This document shows positions 1 through 11,236 of a DNA stretch of 64,000 nt, one piece after another. The stretch is taken from NCBI GenBank assembly GCA_020310875.1, contig CM035435.1, forward strand, positions 63,679,336-63,743,335, given 5' to 3'. The stretch comes from Ceratopteris richardii. Taxonomy: Eukaryota; Streptophyta; Polypodiopsida; Polypodiales; Pteridaceae. Within the stretch, counting starts at the first letter, position 1. Each line of letters starts with the position of its first letter. The notes beneath the pieces were generated by a model. That model worked only from the letters and a program-made list of their open reading frames with translations. It was not told the origin of the DNA and did not search any database. Made by a program: the position numbers and the translations under genes.

Positions 1-341
1 GAGCAGACTCTCAAAGAAGAATGGGAACGTAGGTATATCAACGAAACCAATGAGCTCAAAAAACAACTACAAAATGCTGAGAAAAAACTTGTGGTGAGCT
101 ACAATGAAAATGCAGATCAAATAGCAGAGATTGGTAATGAGCTTTTGCGGCTAAAGACGCACTCCAGATAGCCCTCCATGAAGTCAAAGAAAAGATTGAA
201 CGTCTTACACAACTCGAAGCTCAAATAGAACAAAAAACAAACATCGGGACACCAGTAGAGCCATAACCATAGAATCCTACTGAAGAGGTAGAGGTACGTC
301 CTCTATCTCCCCTGATCTATCATTCTCCAATAGAAGAGCAG
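1..341 (+). other. Coding-like remnant with coiled-coil character
   Basis: The first 170 bases read as a charged, helix-forming stretch rich in Glu, Lys, Gln and Asn with leucines spaced as in a coiled coil. Similar composition continues to about position 266 in another frame. It lies directly before the 313-residue frame and may be the upstream part of the same element or gene. I do not recognise a family. The window edge cuts off its start. Confidence 0.35.
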
Positions 342-1283
342 ATGGCGGAACCAAGTGATGATCATCCCATGCCATATACTACAGAAATAGGTCAAAAGGA
401 ACAAGCATTATTGGTGTCCCGATTGATAGAAAATTTTGAAAATGAAGTGGTCAAAGTCATGAAAGAAGCCAAAATAAAAGGCAAAGACTTGAATACAATA
501 ATGAAGCCTTTCAATATTCCGTATGGACTCTTGAAAGAGAAAATACGACAATTTATAAAGAAGATCACACAAAAGGATCCAGATGAGCAGATGTACTTCA
601 AAGACAATACATTCAATTACACTCAAGAAGAATTTGAAGCTGCACAACCTGTATGGCGGAGAAAATTTTTGGAGAAAAATCCTACTTTGCGGGTGCATTG
701 GCAAGCAGCACCATATTTATTCCAAGTAAATCCTTCCTATTGCCCGACACTACGTCACAGAGAAGCACACAAATTTTTGGATATGCAAAAGAGTGGTGTG
801 ATCAATAAACAGTGGCTGAATTACCTGCTACTTCCAAGTCCACCTCACAATTACTTACCAACTGAGGATTATATGGTGAAAACCATTGAATTTTGGCTAC
901 ATCCATATGCAACAGTACTAGATCTAACTATCAAGATGACTAATAAAATCCTCAGCATGATACTTACAGTTTTGAAGGTGTTCAAACATGCAGCATATAC
1001 ATTTTTAAATTTTATTGGCATTAACCAGGGCACAAATATTCTTATTTTTTATTTATCTATTATGCCTAGTCGACCTACAATCATGACATATTATTCAAGG
1101 CTCATGTTCTTACCAAGCCCATATATGCAAACCTTCGAGGACGCCTTTTTAACAAGATTTTTTGAAATTGATTCCGAGATTTTCTTAAAAATGTCAAGGA
1201 ATCTGAATGCTCAAATGGTGGCATGTGAATTGAGCTTCTTCGCAGATCACAGACATCCACCACATGACGGTGTGAAAGCTTAA
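342..1283 (+). CDS. Uncharacterised 313-residue protein, probably carried by a retroelement
   Basis: This is the longest open frame in the first 6 kb, and I do not recognise the protein. Residues 1-30 are acidic. Residues 35-80 are rich in Lys and look helical (motif KEAKIKGKDL). Residues 95-145 hold several aromatic residues (VWRRKF, LRVHW). Residues 201-241 are strongly hydrophobic and could be one or two membrane-spanning helices or a buried core. No reverse transcriptase, integrase, zinc-knuckle or kinase motif is visible. The start is the first ATG of the frame; no promoter was identified. Purine-rich DNA and a TG-starting LTR-like sequence follow about 110 bases after the stop, which suggests an accessory frame near the 3' end of an LTR element. 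A host gene exon or a diverged gag is also possible. Confidence 0.45.
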   Translation: MAEPSDDHPMPYTTEIGQKEQALLVSRLIENFENEVVKVMKEAKIKGKDLNTIMKPFNIPYGLLKEKIRQFIKKITQKDPDEQMYFKDNTFNYTQEEFEAAQPVWRRKFLEKNPTLRVHWQAAPYLFQVNPSYCPTLRHREAHKFLDMQKSGVINKQWLNYLLLPSPPHNYLPTEDYMVKTIEFWLHPYATVLDLTIKMTNKILSMILTVLKVFKHAAYTFLNFIGINQGTNILIFYLSIMPSRPTIMTYYSRLMFLPSPYMQTFEDAFLTRFFEIDSEIFLKMSRNLNAQMVACELSFFADHRHPPHDGVKA

Positions 1284-1743
1284 CAATGGAAACACTTACT
1301 GATAGGTGAAGCTAATCTGCTTAATGAGACAGAGCAAAAGGTTTACAAAATATAATCCCGTCGCATTCCAAAGCCTGTCGGGGACGATAGAGTTCAGGAG
1401 GGGGGCAGTGTTGAGGGAGACTCCAGCAAAAATAAGAAAAGAAGAAGAACAAGAAAGAAGCTTCACTAAACGTATTATATCTAAAGATACATCTTTGCAG
1501 GAAGCCCCATAGGGGCACGCAACACCCATCTCTGCATAGAGCCCCGTAGGGGCATACAACAGGGGAAGGTACACAAGCAACAAGGGTGGATCAAGGCCAA
1601 CAAGTATCCATGAAGAAGTGCAAGAAGATATCCGGTGGATCGAGAGCCCTAAGAAGGTGCTTCAACCTCTTGATCTTCCGAAGGTCCAGATCGAAGGCTG
1701 AAGATCCACACCTTCATACCTTCCACTAGTGGCGTGCATGGCA
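1284..1743 (+). other. Non-coding stretch with purine tract and possible LTR start
   Basis: A purine-rich run at about 1393-1408 is followed by TGTTGAGGGAG, the usual arrangement of a polypurine tract and the first bases of a 3' LTR. Downstream DNA is A-rich and carries the word CCCC(A/G)TAGGGGC twice (near 1504 and 1543). T1 interrupts it at 1744. The LTR reading is inference, because its partner LTR is not in the window. Confidence 0.3.
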
Positions 1744-2701
1744 CATTAGGGGAAAAAGTGAACCGTGCATGGGTCTTGTAAGGATCCCTTAATTTTTAGG
1801 GGTTAAAGAGCTTAATCCATGAGGTTATGGAACGAATTGAAACCACTAGTGGTTTTGGCGAATAAAATAATACTTCATAAAGCTTTGCATTTAATATCTC
1901 ATGCATGAGGATTCGTGACCGTTAGATTCGTTAGATCGATGGCTTGATTTAAATGTCGTGGAAAGTTAGAAAGAGATGGTCCTAGAGTGAGCCTAAGGCC
2001 TCACATCTCTGCAAGATTTTCAACCCTTAGATCTTCAAGGATCCAAAGGGTCCCCGCGAATGGGGCTGAGCTAACCTTTTTGATCGAACTCTGCAACATT
2101 GTGCACCCTTGGATCTTGGGGGATCGGACGTTTCTCCACAAATGGGGCTGATATCCATGGCACGTGCGATGACATCGGTACGATGAAGAGGTTCATCCAA
2201 TGGTCTATAAATAAAGGTGCAGGTTCACTCCAGATTTTATCCCCAACTGTTGGATAAAGAGCACATCCAATGCTCCATATTGAAAGGTGCCTAAATTTCA
2301 AGATCTTCATTATCTGTCGTGCGATGGAGCCTCAAATCCGACGGTCTAAAAGTGATTGTGCAATTTCAAATCACGAGTCAATCATAGCCTTTCATTATCC
2401 TCTGAATCCAGGGCTCTTTTTGTAAGTTGCTTTGAATTTTGCCATTTAACCTCAACCTTTGATCACTTAGCCAATCCAAGGGCTCTAGTTGATTTCAAAG
2501 AGTTCCAAAACCATTCACATAATTGAAACCACAAATCCTAAGTGGTTTTCTCCTCTTTGACCACAAAAAAACAAGGGAAGCCTATGCCTAGCCTGTGTGA
2601 TTAAGGGACTAGACTGTGTCCACCACCCTCCTCTCATTGGTCTATTCCTAATCACTCCTTAATCTAAAAGGCCCATGCAGGGTTCATTTTTTCCCCTAAT
2701 G
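1744..2701. mobile_element. Non-autonomous TIR DNA transposon, copy T1
   Basis: The 958-bp segment begins CATTAGGGGAAAAA and ends with its reverse complement. The terminal inverted repeats extend with mismatches to about 35-40 bases. A second copy, T2, has the same ends and about the same length. The last 150-190 bases of the two copies are clearly similar, while the middles have drifted. No transposase or long open frame is present, so this is a non-autonomous, MITE-like or small deletion-derivative element. The interior repeats short words built on GGATC, CCAATGG and CCAAGGG. No convincing target-site duplication flanks it, so the superfamily (CACTA-like, Mutator-like or other) is unresolved. 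Confidence 0.75.
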
Positions 2702-3500
2702 AGCCCGACTTAACACAACAACCCAGATTTAAAGAGGTTATTAGTGAGCTAGACTACAAATCTCAGGTAGTCCATCTCCACGGGTTGCGAGCGGTGAAAA
2801 GAAAAGGCAAAACGAATGCATCAGGTCTAGAGGATGTGAAAGAAGAATCAAGAACAGGGCCATTAAAACGTAATGCCAGTCTGACAAGTAGGCAAAATTG
2901 ACCAAGAGATGCATGCAGGAAACAAGCGACAGACAAGAAGTAAAGCCTGTCAAGGGATGACAGAGACAAAGAGGGGGAGAGTGTTGCAGAGCTAAGAAGA
3001 GTAAAGAGGCAGAGAAAAAGAGGAGCCCCAAAATTTTTCCAAACTGGACACTTTATTCTTGTATTATAGCCATTTTGTAATATATTTTCGGATGTAAATG
3101 CACTAGAGGAGTCCTCTAGATGCACGCCCATAAGGATTTGTATCTTACCTTTGTAAATTAGTAGGAAATTAGTCTTTTAGTTAATAAAATGCCGGTCTCT
3201 TGTGTGAAAGGGCCATTTTTAGGGCACATGTATATAAGTCAATTTGTGACTCTTTGTAGAGACTTTTTGCCATTGTGAGAATCAAGAGCACAAAATTTCG
3301 AATTTGTGTCTTCTCCTCTCTGTATCTTCTTCTTTGTGAGCTTGTGTGCATGTTTGATGCTTGGAAAGAGTGCTTGGAGGTGTTGTTTATCCATGAAAGT
3401 GCTTGTTTGCTATTGGGAAGGTGTGTGCGAAGTGTAGGAAGTGCTGAAGTCTAGGAAGGTCATTCCCGCAACTCAGTATTTTGATCACAACTTGAAGCAG
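2702..3500 (+). repeat. LTR-like region with polypurine tract (family H)
   Basis: A purine run (about 2968-2982) precedes TGTTGCAGAGC at 2983. Downstream are a TATA-like box at 3230-3238 and pyrimidine-rich DNA near 3310-3330, as in an LTR with U3 and R-U5. The 40 bases before 2983 resemble the 40 before 1409, so the two sites probably derive from related element ends. No right boundary or primer-binding site was found. The extent to about 3500 is a guess. Confidence 0.4.
3230..3238 (+). promoter_or_regulatory. TATA-like box in LTR-like region
   Basis: The sequence GTATATAAG lies about 250 bases after the proposed LTR start, a usual spacing for a plant LTR promoter. Confidence 0.35.
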
Positions 3501-4014
3501 GAGCGTCAGAATCGAGTGAAAAGACAAGATTGGATGCATCTTCTTGAGAGCTTCAAAATGAACCCGCTATTTGCTATATTCAGCATTTGGAGCTGAGAGA
3601 AAAGCTCGATTTACTATTGACTACTGCTCCAAATGTCGTGACATCTCAACAGATCCCTGAAACTTGTTTGGAATGGAATTACACTTGTTTGCACTTTGTG
3701 AGAGTTCATTTGCATTGACCATCATTTGAATGCACGTCTTCATACACTCGGCTAGGTTTTGATACTCCTCGGATTGATAAATAAAGCATGAATCCCCACT
3801 ATATGCACTTGAGGGGGATTGAGGTATAGTCTCTTTCTCCACAAGTCCCTAAGTTGGTTCTTAGGTACACAAGGACACTCTTGAGGCAAGGGAGCAAAAG
3901 AGGCCACATAAATTTCCAAATAAATGATTGAACTAAGGATATCAAGGGATGCTAGAATTTTGGAAAACGTGATCATTTTGAACATGATTGTAGGTTTATG
4001 AATTAAAACAATAG
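3501..4014. other. Unassigned stretch
   Basis: No recognisable gene. Short minus-strand frames at 3621-3842 and 3752-4024 resemble no family I can name. The first contains polar, gag-like residues, but this is not enough for a call. The right edge merges into copia relic D. Confidence 0.3.
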
Positions 4015-4620
4015 AAAGAAACAAAACAACTATGCATCCACAAGTGCAAATGATTCACTGAAGTTGCTTATGGTCCAACATCATATGTTGACTACAATGT
4101 CTATCGATGTTTCAAAATCAAACATTTATGTCAAGTATGTTGATTCAAGTGTTTCAAATCATATGAACAACCATGCAGAATGATTTATTAGTCTATAGAA
4201 AATACTACTTCTTGGATTTGTTGAAATAGGTAACTATACATAACAACCTATTGAGCATAGAAAACATAACACTCTTCATGGAGGATGAGAAGATAAAACA
4301 TCCTGATGATGTATTGCATGTTCCTAACATAACAAAAAACTTAGTTTCTATTGGACAAATGGTTGCCCAAGGATTACAAATCATGTTTGATTTCGATAGT
4401 TTATATGTAAAGGATTACAAAAAGAATGGAAGGTTGATCACCAAAGGGAAGAAAGGAGCTAGGATGTTTACCTTAAATGTGAAAATTCTTGAAATGAATG
4501 CAACCACGTTTGAAAAATTTGTAGGTGTTATTGCTGACGTAGACAATATGACACAAATGAATTGGACATCCAAGTTTGTAGAGAATAAAGTTGATACAAT
4601 CAAAGGATCTTATCAATAGA
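4015..4620 (+). mobile_element. Copia relic D, protease to pre-integrase segment
   Basis: A plus-strand Ty1/copia fragment. The protease-type motif VDSSVSNHM (usually DSGASNHM) is at about 4138-4167. Residues of the pre-integrase region, including DVLHVPNITKNLVSIGQ, follow at about 4306-4360. This matches a copia lineage different from A, B and C. A matching reverse-transcriptase piece of apparently the same lineage lies at 12151-12400, beyond the A2/B' nest, so D is probably the host of that nest. It is an old relic with many breaks and no LTRs in view. Confidence 0.6.
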
Positions 4621-4639
4621 ATACCAAAATTCAAGGTTA

Positions 4640-6302
4640 CAGAGTTGCAAAAGGTATGGCTACAAATTTTTCTTCAAATAAGCTTTTGACTCTATGCACC
4701 GATCATGGTGGTGAATACATGTCGCATGAGTTTAATGCTTTTCTTTGTGAAAGAGGTATTTTGCACCAATGTACGATGCCATATACACCTCAGCAAAATG
4801 GTGTTCCCGAACATAAAAATAGAATTCTCCTTGAAATGGCACGATGTATGGTTAAAGGAAAGCACCTTCCTGATAAGTTTTGGATGGAAGCGGTCATGTG
4901 TGTAAAATATGTGTTGATTGCTACCCTACAAAACACTGAGATTCATTACTCCTTATAAGGCTCTAAGTGGACATAAGCCTATGGTTAGTCATATGCGCAT
5001 GTTTTGTTGTTTGACATATGCTCTTGTGCCATCACAACAATGTCACAAAAGTGATGACAATGCAAAAAAATGTATATTTGTTGGTTATAGTGCTGAAAGT
5101 AAGGGATATCATTTGTACCATCCATTGACAAACACAGTTATTGTGAGTCGATGTGTGGTATTTGCTAAAAATTTAGTTTTCCCTCTACTTGAATGCAAAA
5201 AACAACCAATAGTTAGCCCACAAGATGTGTTTGATACATTAACAACTTTGTTAAAAAGTGGTACGCTTGATTATGGCCATGAAGACCAACCAACTAAGGC
5301 TCAAAGGGCTGAAAAATTACAACAAGCTAAAAATGCAGAGATTTTCCATCCAAACATGGCTAAAAGTTTTTAGCCAAAAATGGTCGGAATTGCTAGAAAT
5401 TTCTATCCACATATGGTTGAATGTTTGTGTCAAATATGGTTGAAAATGAGCATGAAATTCAGCCCATGCATGATATACATGTTGATGATGTATTACATAA
5501 TGAATGCATGTCTATCAATAGTGCATAATCTATGCCAAAGTGGCTGAAACAAACTTTGCAGGACAACAAATTGAGTGCACCTTTACTTGGTAGAACAAGA
5601 TCAAACTCTCACCATGCATCAAGTATTTTGTGGATTATTCTCTTATTGCAGCCACATGTAATGAAGAGCCACTTACTTTTGAAGATGCATGTGACGAGTG
5701 CTATGCAATCAGAAATGGATTCCATATATAGGAATGGTACTTGGGAATTATGTGAATTTTTCCAAAAGGAAAAAATACCATTGGTAAAAAGTGGGTTTAC
5801 AAGATTAAGAGAAAGTTTGATGGTAGCATTGATCGCTACAAAGCTACATTGGTTGCCAAAGGATTTTCATAATACTATTGTATTGACTATGAGGACATTG
5901 TTGCACCTACTTCATGCATGACTACCATTCATATCGTAGTTGCATTGGCTGCCCATCGAGGTTGGAAAGTACATCAATTGGACATAAAAACACCTTTCTT
6001 GAATGGTGATTTGCAAGAAGAGGTCTATGTGAAGCAACCTCCTAGATTTGTCATGAAAGGGAAAGAGCATATAGTTTGTCGCTTGCATAAAGCCTTGACA
6101 TGGTCTTAAGCAAGCTCGACGTGCATAGTATGACAAACTCCATAAGCACTTGATTGCTCTTGGATTCACATGTAGTCCAATTGAAAGCACACTCTATCTA
6201 TGCACAAATGGGGCTGATCTTACAATGCTTGTTCTTTATGTCCATGACATACTCTTGACTGGGTCATGTGATGCATGACTTGACATTCTTATGGTTAATG
6301 TG
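4640..6302 (+). mobile_element. Copia A2, left segment (integrase to reverse transcriptase)
   Basis: Plus-strand copia remnant of the same family as A1. The integrase region carries CTDHGGEYMSHEF and the TPQQNGV motif (about 4693-4805), then the conserved ITPYKA and KKCIFVGYS motifs. The reverse-transcriptase part shows QLDIKTPFLNGDLQEEVYV near 5958-6035. The segment ends against B' in opposite orientation at about 6302. RNase H and the 3' LTR of an A element lie on the far side of B' (11617-12145). The element is broken in many places and lacks a 5' LTR here. Confidence 0.75.
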
Positions 6303-6960
6303 CTCACCTAGGTCACTGATTTTGAACTCCTCTTGCATGTGTTTCTTGATTCTTTGAATGCCATTTAGATCATCACCTGTCACAATAATATCATCTACAT
6401 ATACACATAGATAGATAACCTCATTGTGACCCCTTTTGATGAATAGAGAAGGATCTGAGCTGCTAGCTTTGAACCCTTGATCTTGAAGATATGTAACCAA
6501 CCTGTAATTCCAAGCTCTAGGAGCTTGTTTCAATCCATACAATGCTTTCTTAAGTCTGCAAACATAAGATGCATGATTAGGGTCTTCAAAACCTGGTGGT
6601 TGTGACATGTATACCTCTTCACTTATCCAACCATTTAAGAATGCATTTTTCACATCAAGTTGGAGGAGTCTCCAATTCCTTGCAGCAGCTACACTTATCA
6701 ATGTCCTGATTGTAGTCATCTTTGCAACTGGTGAGAATGTTTCCTCATAGTCTATACCATGAGTTTGTGAGCATCCTTTGGCAACTAATCTTGCCTTGTA
6801 CCTGCAAACTGATCCATCTGAATTTCTTTTAAATTTATATACCCATCTGCAACCAATTACCTTTTGATTCAGCGACATTGGAACTAAATCCCAAGTTTCC
6901 ATCTCCTTCAATGCATCTATCTCTTCGTTCATGGCCTTTTCCCAATTAGGGTTTCCCTTT
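6303..6960 (-). pseudogene. B' reverse transcriptase region
   Basis: Copia-type reverse transcriptase. Visible motifs are IGCRWVYKFKRNSDGS, YKARLVAKG, LQLDVKNAFLNGW, LKKALYGLKQAPRAW and the catalytic YVDDI. The region copies element RNA into DNA in cytoplasmic particles in this family. It stops at the junction with A2. Part of the truncated element B'. Confidence 0.85.
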
Positions 6961-7249
6961 GCCTCTTCATAGGTTGAGGGTTCCTCTGAAATAGTCTTTT
7001 GCCAAGTAGATTGAACGCTTCGTAACAAATGTGGAATCATATCCATACCTTTCTGGTTGTTTCTTCTCTCTTGCTGATCTTTTGGGTGCTTTTTTTGAGC
7101 ATTCTCCAACCTCTTGCATCTTTGCTTTGCCTCTTGACTTCCATAGCTTTTAATCTTTTTCTCTTTCATCTTGGTCATCGTCTGTATCGCTTCTTGGATC
7201 CTGGACCTGTGTATCATGCTTGCTTCCTAATTGATGAGAGTCAAAATCA

Positions 7250-8619
7250 AGATCATCTGGTAGTGTTACCTTTTTTTTGTCTTCATCATACCAAGACCTG
7301 TGTTCTTCAAACACAACATCTCTACTTGTGGTGAATTGCTTGGTTGAAGGATTGAAGAACCTGTAACCCATCTGAGTTGAATCATATCCAATAAACACTG
7401 CCTTTGTTGCCCTTTCATCTAGCTTACCTCTTATTTCTGATGATACATGAACATAAGCTAAACAACAAAAAACCTTGCAATGTCCAAGACTAGGTTTTCT
7501 TCCATGCCATGCTTCATAAGGAGTCATACCTTGAAGTGATTTGGATGGTAGTCTATTGACAAGGTACACAGTAGTTGAAATAGCTTCTGCCCAAAGATAA
7601 TGTGGCAACTTCTTTTCTTCAAGCATTGTTCGGGATGATCCAACCAATGTCTTGTTTCTCCTCTCTGCAATTCCATTTATTTGAGGAGAGTACCTAGTAG
7701 TCACTTCCCTTTTGATACCTTTTTCCTGCAAGAACTCATCAAACTCTTTGGAGAAGTATTCTCCCCCTCCATCAGATTTGAGCTTCTTTAGTGATCTACC
7801 TGTATGATTCTCCACATGTGCAAGATACTTCTTGAAGCAATCAAACACTTCATTCTTACTTTTGATAAAGTATAGAATAGTCCATCTACTATGGTCGTCA
7901 ATAAATGAGACATAATACCTTAATCCTGCCAATGAAGGTTCTTGACTTAGTCCCCATACATCTGTATGTACTAAGTCCAATAAGTTGTTGTGGATGTAGC
8001 CTTTGTGGTTGAATGGTTGTCTTTGTGCCTTCCCAATCTGACATGCATCACACTTGTTGATCATGTGTTGCTTTGATATGTTCGGCATCCCTAGAACACT
8101 TTGATCCCTGCATATATCCTTCAAGGTTCTTTCATTCACATGAGCAAGTCTCTTATGCCACACTTCAAGCTCACTTAGGGTTTGAGACCCAAAGTTGAAT
8201 AGAGCTATGTTCCTGGTTTCTCCTACTTCAAAAGTAAAGAGCCTACCATGCTTCTCACCTCTAGCTATCTTCTTGAAGCCTTGACATGGATCTTCAACAA
8301 AAGCTCCATGTTGGGTGAACCTAACTTGCAAGCCTTTTTCAACTATTTGGCCTACACTTATTAGGTTTTTTGTGATAGTGGGTACATAGAGAACCTTACT
8401 TAGAATGTTTGTCCTGCCATTGGAAGCTTTGACATTACCAGTCTTCTCCACATTGTGCTTTGTGTCATCCCATGTTTGCACTTCATGTCTATGCTTTGGA
8501 CTTTCCAAATCAGATAGAAGAGCAATGTTGCCTGCAACATGATTCGAACATCCTGAATCTATGTAGAACAAATGATCATCTTCTTTACCTTCTTTGTGGC
8601 TTAGATTCATAAGAAGCAA
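7250..8619 (-). pseudogene. B' protease and integrase region
   Basis: The protease-type motif YIDSGCSNHVAGN lies at the N-terminal side (about residue 20). A pre-integrase segment with WHKRLAHVNERTL and a CDACQIGK Cys pair follows. The integrase core shows HTDVWG, FIDDHSRW, DGGGEY and NGIAERRNK, consistent with a D,D,E catalytic set. The C-terminal side has the copia linker motifs TPYEAWHGRKP and AVFIGYD. Fossil part of B'. Confidence 0.85.
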
Positions 8620-8769
8620 AGATTCTTCATGTGGTTGATCTTCTAAATAATTGTTGTAGTCCCTTCTATTATAGCTTCTATTGTTATTGTTGAAGTTGTG
8701 TCCATCTCTGCCTCTATTGCTGCCATATCCACCTCTTCCACTTCCTTTCTGGGTCTTCCCATTGAACCA

Positions 8770-9615
8770 TCAATTCTGAGTGGTGTGGTTGGTCTTATCG
8801 CATATGGCACAAGGTTGAACATTTTGACCTTTGGCTTTGTCTTGCTTTGGTCCTTTCTTCTTCCCTTTCCACTTGCTCTTGCTTGCAAAGTTGGCTTGAG
8901 AAGTCTCTTCTTCATCTTCTTCCTTCTTCTTGCCTTTCTGCTTCTTATCCTTCTTATCTGCATATAGAGCACTAGTTGAATTACCATGATAAGAGTTACC
9001 TTCCTTTATGCTATTGTTGGATTCTTGATTGAAGAGTTGTCCAAGAAAGATGTTGAAGTCTGGAGTTTGCACATCCATGATGAGATCATAAGCCGTCGTG
9101 AAGGATTGCCATTGTTTATCACTTCGAATGCCGTTGAGAATTTGCCTCATGATGACCTCTTCTTCAATCAGCTCTCCAATGGATGCTAACTGATCCGCAA
9201 CCTCCTTAACCTTGGTAAAAAACTCTATGATGGTTTGTTTAGGTGTTTTCTTCATTTGGTTGAACTCGTTCCAAAGATGATTCTTTCTTGCTTTGGTACT
9301 AGCAGAAAAGAACGTCTCGAGGGCATCCCAAGTCTCTTGAGATGTCTTGCATCCTCTAATATGTGGTAATAGAAAGTCAGAGATAGAGTTTAGTATGTAC
9401 GGCCTTGCTTGAGCATCCCTTGCGCACCAAAGTGTGAGCTTATCTATCTCCTCTTGTGTAGGTCCTCCTTTGGATCTTGGAATAGGCATAGCTTCATCAC
9501 CTTCTACAATTCCATAAAGATTTCTACCTTGCAAATAGGTCTCCATTCTGATTTGCCAAGCCGCGTAGTTGTGTCGATCAAGATTCTCGATCATTGAGGG
9601 AAAGGCGTCACCCAT
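8770..9615 (-). pseudogene. B' gag region
   Basis: Copia gag (UBN2-type). The start MGDAFPSMIENLDRHNYAAW is typical, followed by WDALETFF and a Lys-rich hinge near residues 228-270. A zinc-knuckle beginning (CAICDKTNH) is at the end. The start codon lies 8 bases after the primer-binding site, as expected for the family. In life it would form the particle shell and bind element RNA. Confidence 0.8.
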
Positions 9616-9623
9616 CTTGATCT

Positions 9624-9637
9624 AGCTCTGATACCAC
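9624..9637 (-). other. B' primer-binding site
   Basis: On the minus strand this reads GTGGTATCAGAGCT, complementary to the 3' end of initiator methionine tRNA, and directly follows the LTR end. It fixes the 5' LTR boundary at 9638. Confidence 0.85.
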
Positions 9638-9847
9638 TGAAAGAACTTGGAAAAGCTTGTAGAAGGTAGAAAAGTGCGTTTCGAAGCGACGAAGTTTGGT
9701 CAAGCCAACCGGCACAAGACCAGCCCTTGAGCTTATGGAGACTCAAATAGACCTTATAAGCATGTAATAAGTGCAAATAAATGCACTATGTACTTTGGAG
9801 CATCAAGGAGAATGAGTCGATACAAAACAGATAGGTTCACGGGTCGA

Positions 9848-10746
9848 CATTAGGGGAAAAAATGGACTCTGCATGGGCCTTGTAAGGATTCCTAATTTTT
9901 AGGGATTAAAATGCTTAATCTAGTGGTTTGAGGAAGCATACAAAACCACCAGTGGTATTCTCAAATAAAATAGTATTTGATAGCTTTCATATTTAAATTA
10001 CTAAATTGGAGTGTTTTGAGCCCTTGGATATTTGAATTCAATGGCTTAGATTAAGTTGAAGGGCCTCTAGAGAGAGAAGATAAAAAAAGTCGTGGGAGTT
10101 TTGTCCTATTCAAGCAGGCTTTTTTGGCCATTCTCTGCACAATTTTAGGCCCTTGGATTGGCTCAAATCCGATGGATATCCGGATTTGGGGCTGATCTTC
10201 ACAGCGCTGGCGACGTGAGCCGTTGGATGAAGTTTTGATCTAAGAGAGGAGAACAAAAGGCGCCCAAGATCATCATGGGCACCCATCCTAGCCATTGGAT
10301 CAAAGCTCCATCTAAAGGACCAAATTTAAGGCGCTCAAATCCCATGGGCATCAATGAGAACCCTCAGATCTAAGCCCCATCCAAGGGTCATAAAACATAG
10401 GCGCCTATTTGAAGCCTCATTTGATCTTAGCCACAAGATCTAAAGCCAATCCAAGGGTCATAAAGCAAAAGCGCCTTGACTTTTGTCCTCTAGCCTTTAC
10501 CTTTGGATTTTGAAGTCCATCCAATGGCTAAAATTCATTTCCGAAAATTCGAAAACCATTCAAGTGGAGAAAAGAAGGAGTTTTAGGTGGTTTTTTGCTC
10601 TTTGACCACACAAAAACAAGGGAAGACTAGGCCTAGCCTATGTGATCTAGGGACTAGACTATGGCCACCACCCTCTTCTCATTGGTCCATCACTAATCCC
10701 TCCTTAATCTAAAAGGCCCATTCAGGGTTCATTTTTTCCCCTAATG
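9848..10746. mobile_element. Non-autonomous TIR DNA transposon, copy T2
   Basis: The 899-bp segment starts CATTAGGGGAAAAAATG and ends with the reverse complement of that sequence. Over the first 34 bases the two ends agree at about 30 positions. It sits within the LTR of B' and is a relative of T1. Its right half repeats a motif of the form GGATC(T/A)AA-GCC-CATCC-AAGGG-TCATAAA at roughly 60-base spacing (about 10298, 10374, 10437 and 10505). No transposase is present. No clear target-site duplication is visible. Confidence 0.8.
10298..10535. repeat. Degenerate subterminal repeats within T2
   Basis: Four or more imperfect units share GGATCTAAAGC, CCATCCAAGGG and TCATAAA words at roughly 60-70 base spacing. 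T1 contains related words at about 2100-2480. Reiterated motifs near the ends are known transposase-binding sites in some plant DNA transposons; the same role here is inference. Confidence 0.5.
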
Positions 10747-11226
10747 AGTAGCTCAAAAAACTTACTATCTATGGAAGAGACAATGAACTTCAAATGCCCA
10801 TAGCGACCAACATGATTACAATTAGAAAAAATCCTTTTATGGGCATGATACACATAGTGTTGAGTGTATGGAATGCACAAAAGTATAAGGAATAAGCAAA
10901 ATATGCTATAGGAATGAATGCGACATTCACCGGTGGTACTTCCTATGTTTCAGGAATATGCAGAGATTGACCCCGAGACAGAAAAACTCCGATTTCTCCC
11001 AATTTACTGAACCAAATGCTATGAAAAAATTTTATGCATAAACTAGACACTTATACCTTTCCAATGAGATATCTTGCACTCAATTTCGAGCTCTGGAGAG
11101 AGAGCCGCAGCCTCTGCAAGATTACTGTTGGCGAAGAAGATGATGCAGAGAATTGAAGGAGCAAGACAATGATGGTCACAAGTGTATGTATATTGCTTCC
11201 ATGTAATGTACAAGTGATTTCAAGTC

Positions 11227-11236
11227 TTTATATAGC
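11227..11236 (-). promoter_or_regulatory. TATA-like box in B' LTR
   Basis: The minus strand reads GGCTATATAA about 380 bases inside the LTR start, in the usual orientation and zone for an LTR promoter. Confidence 0.45.

Noticed and set aside
342-1283. Kinase, toxin or defence gene
   Set aside because: None of the expected catalytic motifs is visible in the 313-residue frame.
1744-2701. Assignment of T1/T2 to CACTA elements
   Set aside because: The ends read CATTA rather than CACTA and no 3-bp duplication is present, so the superfamily is left open.
2741-3131. Minus-strand open frames of about 100-120 residues
   Set aside because: They overlap the LTR-like region with a plus-strand promoter and have low-complexity Leu/Ser-rich composition with no family signal; likely chance frames.
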